Shown one piece after another: positions 34,120-40,961 of a stretch of 45,850 bases of DNA (positions within the stretch are counted from its first letter, which is position 1; the number at the start of each line of letters is the position of its first letter). The notes under the pieces were generated by a model, which worked only from the letters and a program-made list of their open reading frames with translations, was not told where the DNA came from and searched no databases. The position numbers and the translations under genes were made by a program. The stretch is from a virus. The stretch spans positions 1 through 45,850 of the IMG/VR virus record IMGVR_UViG_3300042453_000451, one strand, 5' to 3'.

Positions 34120-35676
34120 ATGGCTGTTACTGAGAATACTTATACAGGGAACGGGTCAACCGTTCTCTATTCTTTCACTTTTCCATATTTAGCCGCTACT
34201 GATATTAAAGTCAGTATTAACGGTGTTCTTACAACTGCATATACTTTAGCCAACGCAACAACGATTCAATTTAATACTGCCCCTTCTAATGGAGCAGCTA
34301 TTAGAATTTATCGTTCAACATCAGATGCAGCAAAACGGGCTACCTTCTTCCCTGGATCTTCTATACGTGCTGCTGATCTAAATGAGGACTTTGATCAAGT
34401 ACTTTATATTGCTCAAGAAACAGCTAACTTAGCTGCTAGTACTGATGCTTCTGCTATTCAAGCTACAGCAAATACAGCATTAGCTACTTCTAATACTGCA
34501 CTGACTACGGCCAATGCAGCTAGTGTAACAGCTAATGCTATTGCTGGAACGGCTAATACTGCATTAAGTAATTCTACTACTGCTGTATCTACTGCTAATG
34601 CGGCTAACTCTACTGCAACTTCGGCTTTAGCCGTAGCCAATGCAGCATTGCCGCTAACTGGCGGCACTATGACTGGTTCAATCATTTTTAGTGGTGGCCA
34701 ACCAACAGGTACAACTGGTACGCCTGGTATTATCCAACTTACTGATTCAACCAGCTCAACTAGTACTACAACTGCTGCCACTCCTAATTCGGTAAAAAGT
34801 ACATACGACGCCGCGATGCTGAAAACTGGCGGTGCTTTTACCGGCGACGTAACCCTTAACGCACAAAGCGATCTACGTTTTGCTGACAGCGACAGTAGTA
34901 ACTGGGTTGCCTTCCAAGCACCTGCAACTGTTGCATCGAATGTCACATGGACACTGCCTAGTGCTGATGGAGCTGATGGTCAAAAGCTAAGCACTAACGG
35001 ATCTGGTGTTCTGAGCTGGACTGCTAGTGCTCCAAACATTACTTATCTGACATCCGGCACCAGTGCTACCTATACGCCGACAACCGGCACTAAGGCGATC
35101 TACGTCGAAGTTGTTGGTGGCGGTGGTGGCGGTGGTGGTGTTGATGGCCAAGGCGCTGGGACAGGTGCTGTTGGTGCTTCTGGCGGTGGCGGTGGTTACA
35201 CGGCCAAACTGATCACCAGTCCTGCAGCTTCCTACACCTACACGATTGGCGCTGGTGGATCTGCAGGTTCATCTGCTGCTGGCAATGGAGGCAATGGTGG
35301 CACTTCAACTTTTACTGCCGGTGCACTGACATTGACTGCGACTGGCGGTGGCGGTGGCGGTGGTTTTACGGGAACAGCTGGTAATTCCACAGGCTCGGCT
35401 GGCGGTAGCGGCGGAGCGGGAAGTGGTGGAGACCTAAACCTTGAAGGTGGACGCGCTGGCAACAGATCCGTCGCAAGCGGTCTTGTCGTAAGTCTTTCCT
35501 CCTCCGGAACTGCACCGTTCTTTGGAGGCGGAAAAACCACCGCTATTGGCAACGCTGGAGAGGCTGGAACAAATTACGGCGAAGGTGGATCTGCCGGAGC
35601 TGTCTATAACGTCACAACAAACTTCGCCGGTGGCGCTGGAGCTGCTGGCGTCATCCGCATCACGGAGTTCTTCTGA
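34120..35676 (+). CDS. tail fibre (gp17-like) with Gly-rich tip
   Basis: 518 residues. The N-terminal 150 residues are the T7 tail-fibre attachment domain (TYTGNGSTVLYSFTFPYL, RSTSDAAKRATFFPGSSIRA, LNEDFDQVLYIAQE). Then comes a Thr/Ala/Asn coiled repeat (TANTALATSNTALTTANAA type), a MLKTGGAFTGDVTLNAQ shaft segment, and a C-terminal polyglycine-sandwich domain (VEVVGGGGGGGG, YTYTIGAGGSAG, GAAGVIRITEFF). The Gly-rich fold is used by phage adhesins to present variable receptor loops. DNA from about 34800 is more GC-rich than the N-terminal part, suggesting recent tip exchange. Confidence 0.92.
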   Translation: MAVTENTYTGNGSTVLYSFTFPYLAATDIKVSINGVLTTAYTLANATTIQFNTAPSNGAAIRIYRSTSDAAKRATFFPGSSIRAADLNEDFDQVLYIAQETANLAASTDASAIQATANTALATSNTALTTANAASVTANAIAGTANTALSNSTTAVSTANAANSTATSALAVANAALPLTGGTMTGSIIFSGGQPTGTTGTPGIIQLTDSTSSTSTTTAATPNSVKSTYDAAMLKTGGAFTGDVTLNAQSDLRFADSDSSNWVAFQAPATVASNVTWTLPSADGADGQKLSTNGSGVLSWTASAPNITYLTSGTSATYTPTTGTKAIYVEVVGGGGGGGGVDGQGAGTGAVGASGGGGGYTAKLITSPAASYTYTIGAGGSAGSSAAGNGGNGGTSTFTAGALTLTATGGGGGGGFTGTAGNSTGSAGGSGGAGSGGDLNLEGGRAGNRSVASGLVVSLSSSGTAPFFGGGKTTAIGNAGEAGTNYGEGGSAGAVYNVTTNFAGGAGAAGVIRITEFF

Positions 35677-35858
35677 TGAAAACCGTCATCTACGACCCAG
35701 TTGCTGATCTCGTCATCAACGTCGGAATGGGCGAGCCAGGTGGTCCTGCACCATCAGGACTGGAATACATCGTTGTCGAGAACGACGTGTATGTCGGACC
35801 TGGATGCAAGCGTGCTGAAGACGGTACGTATTACATGCCGCCTTCTGATCCCAAATAA
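35676..35858 (+). CDS. small protein after the tail fibre, possible fibre accessory
   Basis: 60 residues, MKTVIYDPVADLVINVG start. The start overlaps the tail-fibre stop (TGATG). The base composition matches the GC-rich fibre tip, not the downstream genes, so the two probably travel as one cassette. It might be a fibre chaperone or accessory, but no family is recognised. Confidence 0.6.
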   Translation: MKTVIYDPVADLVINVGMGEPGGPAPSGLEYIVVENDVYVGPGCKRAEDGTYYMPPSDPK

Positions 35859-35878
35859 TGAATAGTTAATTTACTGCA

Positions 35879-36082
35879 ATGATTACTATCTTTGGAGTCA
35901 AGGTCTCGCTTGAGGCCTTGGCTTTTTTTATTCTCTTCCTAGCGTCTGAGTACATCGGACTCAATAAGAAACTTCGTTCTAACACTGTGACTCAGTTTGT
36001 TATTCGAGCTGCTCGTCTTGCTCGTCCATTCCGTAAGGAAGACGACAAGATCTCTCAGATTAAAAAGATCCTTCGCGGGTAA
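35879..36082 (+). CDS. small membrane protein, holin-like
   Basis: 67 residues, the same length as T7 holin gp17.5 and in the same position after the tail fibre. One membrane helix (LEALAFFILFLASEYIGL, about 11-28), then a basic cytoplasmic tail (ARLARPFRKEDDKISQIKK). A holin would release endolysin (next gene) through the membrane. Sequence similarity to T7 gp17.5 is not evident, so holin is inferred. An intrinsic terminator lies inside its first 17 codons. Confidence 0.6.
   Translation: MITIFGVKVSLEALAFFILFLASEYIGLNKKLRSNTVTQFVIRAARLARPFRKEDDKISQIKKILRG
35899..35929 (+). terminator. intrinsic terminator inside the holin-like gene
   Basis: A 9-bp stem CAAGGTCTC / GAGGCCTTG (one T-G pair) with a GCTT loop is followed by GC and seven Ts (35923-35929). 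It meets all sequence criteria of a rho-independent terminator, yet it encodes part of the N-terminal and membrane segment of the holin-like protein (VSLEALAFF). It would limit readthrough from the tail-fibre operon into lysis genes. Confidence 0.85.
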
Positions 36083-36087
36083 TCCAG

Positions 36088-37056
36088 ATGGTACTGCTGC
36101 CTGTGAAGCAGTACTACCCTCAAACAGATAGTGCAACAGGTCACGGAGATCGAATGTGCTTTAGCTCAACATGTGCTATGGCCATTAAGTATCTTCATCC
36201 TGATGCTCTAAAGGGTAGTAATGCTGATGATGATTACTTGAGAACAGTTCTAAAATACGGTGATACTACATCTTCAACTAGTCAAGTCAAAGCCTGTCAG
36301 CAGTACGGTGTTCTTGCTTCCTTCTACACAAAAGGTACAAGGCAATCGTTAATTAATGAACTGAAGGCTGGTTATCCAGTAGCTACTGGCATCTTACATA
36401 AAGGTCACGTTTCTAATCCTGTTGGTGGTGGCCATTGGATGCTACTCATCGGTGATGATGGAGAGCGTGGCATCTTCCACGATCCTTACGGAGAAATGGA
36501 TAATGTCAATGGCGGCTATGTCTCTATTGGATCTGGTGGTAAGGATGTTAAATACTCCTGGAAAAATTGGCTTCAACGGTGGGAAGTTGAAGGTAAAGGT
36601 ACAGGATGGTTTATGACCTTCCGGCCTATGCAGCAAACACAGCCTATCGCTCCCGCTGTTAACACGTGGAAGGGAATTATCACTGCCGCCTCTAAGGCAG
36701 GGGCTAAGTTTCCTGAAGTTGTAGCTGCACAATGGGCACTTGAAAGTGGTTACGGTAAACACACCTCTGGTAAGAACAACTATTTTGGTCTCAAAGGTGA
36801 AGGTTCTGACCGTGAAACCAAAGAATTTATCAATGGTCAATGGATTACAATCAACGCAGGCTTCATTGACTTTCCTGACCTACAGACTTGTGTCTCTTAC
36901 CTAGTAGACCGCTGGTACCGCGACTACAAACGTTTCAAAGGTGTTAATCGTGCTAATTCTCCTGAAGAGTGTGCACGTCTTCTTGTAACTGAAGGGTATG
37001 CTACCGATCCTCAATACTCTGATAAATTAATTAAACTACTTCGGGAGAATGATTGA
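36088..37056 (+). CDS. two-domain endolysin: C39-like peptidase plus glucosaminidase
   Basis: 322 residues. The N-terminal papain-like/C39_2-type domain has Cys24 (DRMCFSSTCAMA), His116 (GGGHWMLLIG) and Asp132 (HDPYGE) as likely catalytic triad. The C-terminal FlgJ-type glucosaminidase domain (about 195-320) has Glu219 in AQWALESGYGKHTSGKNNYF. It should cut both peptide and glycan of peptidoglycan. No signal peptide. It follows the holin-like gene, which fits a lysis cassette. The glucosaminidase domain is clearly related to the one in the gp15-like virion protein. Confidence 0.88.
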   Translation: MVLLPVKQYYPQTDSATGHGDRMCFSSTCAMAIKYLHPDALKGSNADDDYLRTVLKYGDTTSSTSQVKACQQYGVLASFYTKGTRQSLINELKAGYPVATGILHKGHVSNPVGGGHWMLLIGDDGERGIFHDPYGEMDNVNGGYVSIGSGGKDVKYSWKNWLQRWEVEGKGTGWFMTFRPMQQTQPIAPAVNTWKGIITAASKAGAKFPEVVAAQWALESGYGKHTSGKNNYFGLKGEGSDRETKEFINGQWITINAGFIDFPDLQTCVSYLVDRWYRDYKRFKGVNRANSPEECARLLVTEGYATDPQYSDKLIKLLREND

Positions 37057-37282
37057 AGCAAGTGTAGCGGCAGGTATTGCCCTGTTTACCGCTATTGTAT
37101 CGGTGCATAACCGCCTACATTCCAAAATTAGTGAAGTAGACAGTCGCGTAGACAAAGTAGAACTTCGCGTTGCTGAAAACTATGTTCAAAAACAAGAGCT
37201 AGCAGTTGCTCTTCAGAAAATGGAGGATCACATGATCCGTATTGAAAACAAACTAGATCAAATAGTATTGAGAAATGGCTAA
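37049..37282 (+). CDS. small membrane-anchored coiled-coil protein (spanin- or holin-like)
   Basis: 77 residues. N-terminal membrane segment (SVAAGIALFTAIVSV, about 4-18), then an amphipathic helix with regular heptads (VDKVELRVAENY, LQKMEDHMIRIENKLDQIV). Such inner-membrane plus coiled-coil proteins next to endolysins often act as i-spanins or pinholins. No o-spanin lipoprotein partner was seen. It overlaps the endolysin end by 8 bases. Confidence 0.6.
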   Translation: MIEASVAAGIALFTAIVSVHNRLHSKISEVDSRVDKVELRVAENYVQKQELAVALQKMEDHMIRIENKLDQIVLRNG

Positions 37283-37526
37283 GAATAAAGCCACGGAAGA
37301 CATGTTCAATGAGTTGCATAATATGGTAACTCAAGAACTTCTTAATCGAATTAAATCAGGTGAAGCGTCAACTGCTGACCTTAAAGCTGCTTGTGATTGG
37401 CTAGCCAAGAACGACATTAGTGGAGTTGCTTACGACGGTAATCCTCTTGATAAGCTTGCTACTATCATGCCAAAGATAGACCCTGAACTTGTACAAACGA
37501 GGTTGTATGGCAAGTCGCACGTCTAA
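37275..37526 (+). CDS. terminase small subunit (gp18-like)
   Basis: 83 residues, similar in size to T7 gp18 (89). Helical, with LLNRIKSGEASTADLKAACD followed by WLAKNDISGVAYDGNPLDKLA, the pattern of small terminases in T7-like phages. It selects concatemer DNA for packaging. It is separated from the large subunit by several genes, as in other T7-like cyanophages. Confidence 0.78.
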   Translation: MAKNKATEDMFNELHNMVTQELLNRIKSGEASTADLKAACDWLAKNDISGVAYDGNPLDKLATIMPKIDPELVQTRLYGKSHV

Positions 37527-37752
37527 ATTCTATAAGGACAACCCAGAGGCTAACGCCAAACGTCTTAAGTACCAAAAGAGGTACAACAAGCAAAGTATGC
37601 AAATACGTAAGCGAGTTGAACTTAATAAGATCAACAGGCAGAAAGGAACTTATGGTAATGGTGATGGAATGGATGTTTCTCATACCAAAAATGGTTCTAC
37701 TGTTATGGAAGATCAATCTAAAAATCGAGCCCGGAATCGGGGCAAAAAATAA
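37507..37752 (+). CDS. small basic conserved phage protein
   Basis: 81 residues from ATG 37507 (MASRTSKFYKDNPEANAKRL). The 'SKFYKDNPEA...Y...YN' start and GTYGNGDGMDVSHTKNG middle are recurrent in phages and large viruses. Strongly basic, possibly DNA-associated virion or packaging protein; no function is established that I know of. It overlaps the terminase small subunit gene by 20 bases. Confidence 0.7.
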   Translation: MASRTSKFYKDNPEANAKRLKYQKRYNKQSMQIRKRVELNKINRQKGTYGNGDGMDVSHTKNGSTVMEDQSKNRARNRGKK

Positions 37753-37758
37753 GATGGT

Positions 37759-38085
37759 ATGACTCCTTTACTACCGAGTCCTGATCACTATCTCCACAAC
37801 CTTATAACGATGACAAGTCCTGAAGCTAAGCGTCTTTGGAGACGCGCTATTAAGGAACACTTTAATTGTCAGTGTGTCTACTGCGGAGAAACTTATGAAT
37901 TACACGAACTTACTCTCGATCATGTTAAACCAAAATGCTATGGAGGAGAAGACCTCACCTCAAACCTTGTACCTAGCTGCTGGCAGTGTAATCAGAACAA
38001 AGGTAGTAACAATTGGCTTCAGTGGATGAGGGATACATTTGGTATCACCCCAAGGGAGCAACTTATTCTTTCTCATATTAAATAA
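37759..38085 (+). CDS. HNH endonuclease
   Basis: 108 residues from ATG 37759, or 91 from ATG 37810. Zinc-bound HNH core: CVYC ... LTLDHVKPKCYGG ... NLVPSCWQCNQNKGS, with His in LDHV, Asn in TSNL and His/Asn equivalent in QCNQNKG. Such nucleases near terminase genes can help cut concatemers during packaging; a free-standing homing nuclease is the alternative. Confidence 0.9.
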   Translation: MTPLLPSPDHYLHNLITMTSPEAKRLWRRAIKEHFNCQCVYCGETYELHELTLDHVKPKCYGGEDLTSNLVPSCWQCNQNKGSNNWLQWMRDTFGITPREQLILSHIK

Positions 38086-38087
38086 CA

Positions 38088-38465
38088 ATGGCTCGACGTT
38101 CACTTAAAGATGATTTGAATGACATCCGTTCTATGATTAAAAAATCCAAAGAACGGCAAGGTGTAGATACAAAGGCAGAAATGGGTTCTAGGGCTATGAA
38201 GGCTACTGGAACTGAGCAGAATTTTATGCAAGGTGGCTATACTACCAAAACTAAAGTAGATGGTTCTAGGTTTCAAGGAGCACCCCTTTCTCAAGCAAAC
38301 TTGCAGGATTATAGAGAAGCTCAGCAGCAACCTAAACCACAAGCACAAGTTAAACCGAAACCTCCTAGGGCTCGCCCTATGCCTGGACGTGAAGGTATGA
38401 TGGCTAAAATGGAAGAAGAGCGTAAGCGTCGTATGCGTGGTGAGTCGGCTGTTATTGGGAGCTAA
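38088..38465 (+). CDS. basic disordered protein
   Basis: 125 residues, MARRSLKDDLNDIRSMIKK start. An N-terminal helix, then a low-complexity Gln/Pro/Lys middle (REAQQQPKPQAQVKPKPPRA) and an Arg-rich helical end (KMEEERKRRMRGE). It may bind nucleic acid or act as a structural linker. No family recognised. It lies within the packaging region. Confidence 0.6.
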   Translation: MARRSLKDDLNDIRSMIKKSKERQGVDTKAEMGSRAMKATGTEQNFMQGGYTTKTKVDGSRFQGAPLSQANLQDYREAQQQPKPQAQVKPKPPRARPMPGREGMMAKMEEERKRRMRGESAVIGS

Positions 38466-38467
38466 AT

Positions 38468-40012
38468 ATGGCCCCACGTAAGATGCCTGTACGTAGGCAA
38501 CAAACTCGTGAAATTAGTAAAGTGCTGAGTGAAGGTACATATACTACAACTGATCCGCAGGGTCAGATTAATGTTATGCGCCAATACCAAGCCGCTAATT
38601 TAATACCTAAACAATTTGAAGTACCTAATCAAGTATCTGATGCTGTTTCAGCGGAGATGGCGTCCGGTCTTACTAAAGAACAAGCCCTAAAAAAATTAAA
38701 CATAACTTTACCTAGATCTTTCTTCGATAATAAAGGCAAGTTGATTGGTAGGAAGTTTAGAGACGCTCAAAGTCCAGCACTTATAGAAGCTTGGAATAAA
38801 GCTACGGGTGGTATGCCTGCTGAAACTTTAGGTAAACTTGAAGGCTCTGAGTGGAGCAATCAGCAAAAAGTTTTACAAGAAGTTGGCCGTAGACTTGGAA
38901 TGAAGCTTGATTTGGGTCACTTTGAGACATCGGCTTCTGGCGCTCCTGGAAATATAGCAGCTGCGGGTGGTGAATATGCTTTAGCTAACCAAGCTGCAGG
39001 TCGTAGCCTTGAGAATCCACCAAGACCTCAAACACAGGCTGAAGTTCCTAATGTTGGTATGGCAACCAATAAGGTGGAAGGATTATCAGAAGCGGCTTTA
39101 TTTGCTTCTGGCCTGCCCACTAGAGGTGGGCTGACTGGTAGTCCCCTTAATCCATATATCGCTGTTCTACTTGGCACCACACTAAACGGAAAGTCTTCTC
39201 GACTATTATCAAAAAACAATTTAGAGATACTTAATTACACCTTTGATCAGCTGGTAAAACAAAAGTTAAACCCAGTTGCTATGTATGATTATATACGTGA
39301 GCGTGCTGGGGAGAATATTGACATCAATGAAATGGCTCGGGCTGGTCAAGAACAATATGATATTTCTAAATTTGCTCCAAAAGTGGAATCGCCCAATGCT
39401 GGTCCAGTTACAGTTGTACAAGCAGCAACACCAAAAGGCCCTACTGTAACAACAAAAGGTGTTCCTAAAGGTTTGACATCAGAGCCTCAAGTTGTGTTGA
39501 CTACAGAAGTTCAGTCTGGCCCATCTCGTCTTATTCAAAAGGGCACCACTGTTACCAAATATAAAACACCTAAACTGCGCAAAGCACTTGGCAAGGCTGG
39601 TCCTGTTGCCGGAGGAGCTGCTGTTGCTTTAGCTTTATTGAGTGATAATCCTGCAGAAGCTATACCTATTGCTGCTGAAAACTTTACGCCTCTTGGAGAC
39701 CTACAAGGTGCTCCAGAGCCTTCAGTAACGATGGTTAATGTTAATGGTAGACTGCGGCCACTTAACACTGATACTAACACTTTAATGGACAAACCAGGGT
39801 TTGGTTTAGAACAAAAAGGTGGTAAATGGCGTGAAGTCCGTAGAGGCACTGGAGCTGCAACTAAGCAACAACAGGCACAAACTCGAAAGATAGCTAGTCA
39901 AGTTATGCCAACTATTGATCGAGTAAATGCTGCAGTAACCCCTGTTAGTGCATTCCTTACCAATGTTGGTAAAGAAGCCTATAAACGAGTATTTGGCAAC
40001 AGAGAAATTTAA
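38468..40012 (+). CDS. unknown 514-residue protein, possible nuclease-like domain
   Basis: The N-terminal 190 residues are folded-looking and contain GRKFRDAQSPALIEAWNKATGG and LGMKLDLGHFETSASGAPGN followed by EYALANQAAGRSLENP. The DLGH...N...N spacing faintly recalls GH-type HNH/endonuclease VII toxins, but this is a weak match. The C-terminal half is Pro/Thr/Lys-rich with a small hydrophobic segment (AGPVAGGAAVALALLS, about 375-390). Layout suggests a virion or ejected protein. I cannot name a family. Confidence 0.6.
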   Translation: MAPRKMPVRRQQTREISKVLSEGTYTTTDPQGQINVMRQYQAANLIPKQFEVPNQVSDAVSAEMASGLTKEQALKKLNITLPRSFFDNKGKLIGRKFRDAQSPALIEAWNKATGGMPAETLGKLEGSEWSNQQKVLQEVGRRLGMKLDLGHFETSASGAPGNIAAAGGEYALANQAAGRSLENPPRPQTQAEVPNVGMATNKVEGLSEAALFASGLPTRGGLTGSPLNPYIAVLLGTTLNGKSSRLLSKNNLEILNYTFDQLVKQKLNPVAMYDYIRERAGENIDINEMARAGQEQYDISKFAPKVESPNAGPVTVVQAATPKGPTVTTKGVPKGLTSEPQVVLTTEVQSGPSRLIQKGTTVTKYKTPKLRKALGKAGPVAGGAAVALALLSDNPAEAIPIAAENFTPLGDLQGAPEPSVTMVNVNGRLRPLNTDTNTLMDKPGFGLEQKGGKWREVRRGTGAATKQQQAQTRKIASQVMPTIDRVNAAVTPVSAFLTNVGKEAYKRVFGNREI

Positions 40013-40320
40013 TGGACAAAAAGAAAGCACCAAACAAACCACCCGATAAAAACTTTATCAAACAAGTTTTAGATAACTTAAAGATCGGATATACTGATGG
40101 TAAGAATCCTATTGGTCGTGCTATGACTGGTCATGGATTTATGCCAGCTAAAAACGCTGCTTTGAATTTTGGGGCATTGATGAATATGCCGTATGATCCT
40201 GAGATGCGTATTCGTCCTAAAGATCCTCAGCAACAACTGCGAGCCAATAATGCACGCATCGGTCAAATTGAACGTATTCACAACGTCTACATCAAACCGA
40301 GAGTAAAACTCGCTGATTGA
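40012..40320 (+). CDS. hypothetical protein upstream of terminase
   Basis: 102 residues, MDKKKAPNKPPDKNFIKQVL. It contains NLKIGYTDGKNPIGRAMTGHGFMP and an N-terminal basic region. A similar Gly-containing 'NP.GRA..GHGF' stretch may be a short binding motif. Unknown function. It starts on the stop of the previous gene (TAATG) and ends just before a terminator-like hairpin. Confidence 0.6.
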   Translation: MDKKKAPNKPPDKNFIKQVLDNLKIGYTDGKNPIGRAMTGHGFMPAKNAALNFGALMNMPYDPEMRIRPKDPQQQLRANNARIGQIERIHNVYIKPRVKLAD

Positions 40321-40327
40321 CCCCTAC

Positions 40328-40358
40328 AAGCCCCTACAACACCCCTGTGGGGGCTTTT
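40328..40358 (+). terminator. probable intrinsic terminator before the sulfotransferase-like gene
   Basis: AAGCCCC (40328-40334) pairs with GGGGCTT (40350-40356) around a loop containing ACA/TGT pairing, followed by TT (four Ts in all from 40355). CCCCTACAA is repeated just upstream (40321-40329 and 40331-40339). The T-run is short, so efficiency is uncertain. Confidence 0.6.
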
Positions 40359-40376
40359 CCATACATTCTACCACCA

Positions 40377-40961
40377 ATGGCTCCAATCTTCGTTACAGGC
40401 CCTCAGAGAAGTGGTACAACGATTGCTGCTCGTATCCTAGCATCTGACTTCAAACGTCCTTATGTAGATGAATCAGAATATACACCACAATCGATCCCAC
40501 CTAATGCTGTTATCCAAGCACCTTTCATCATCAAAGCTGTAATAGAACTCTCTTTTATGTTCCCTAAAGCACAGTTTGTTTTTATGGAACGTAATGTTGA
40601 GGACATTATCAAAAGCATGGAGCGTATTGAATGGTACAAGGATTATATTGATGATCCACTGTTTTATAGGACGTATGTTGAGCACATATATCAGTACATT
40701 GATTTACTGTGTAAAACTTTACCAGAAGATCGTTGGAGTATCTTACCATACGACGCATTAACCACTCATCCACTATTTGTAACTGATAGACATGGCTTTA
40801 CCGTCAGGCAATGGCAAAAGGACAACCCGCAAGGCCCAGCAACCTGGAGAAACGACGACAACACTGGATCTTATAAAGTCAGACTTCAAAATATTTCTAC
40901 AAGCGCTGTGGCATCAACTAGACTTGCCATCTCCAACACGGGCTCAATACGCAATCGCTGA
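40377..40961 (+). CDS. sulfotransferase-like P-loop protein
   Basis: 194 residues from ATG 40377; the earlier TTG frame crosses the terminator hairpin and is rejected. The 5'-phosphosulfate loop is PIFVTGPQRSGTTIAARIL (Gly13, Thr14, Thr15). The 3'-phosphate-binding region is FVFMERNVEDIIKSME. PAPS-dependent enzymes of this kind transfer sulfate to sugars or proteins. The substrate is unknown; host surface glycan or a virion component are guesses. The last 170 bases overlap the large terminase gene in another frame, and its last 45 residues look non-conserved. Confidence 0.78.
   Translation: MAPIFVTGPQRSGTTIAARILASDFKRPYVDESEYTPQSIPPNAVIQAPFIIKAVIELSFMFPKAQFVFMERNVEDIIKSMERIEWYKDYIDDPLFYRTYVEHIYQYIDLLCKTLPEDRWSILPYDALTTHPLFVTDRHGFTVRQWQKDNPQGPATWRNDDNTGSYKVRLQNISTSAVASTRLAISNTGSIRNR

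Noticed and set aside
40317-40376. Upstream TTG extension of the sulfotransferase-like gene
   Set aside because: The extension would be encoded by the terminator-like hairpin and has no conserved sequence; ATG 40377 starts right before the P-loop strand.
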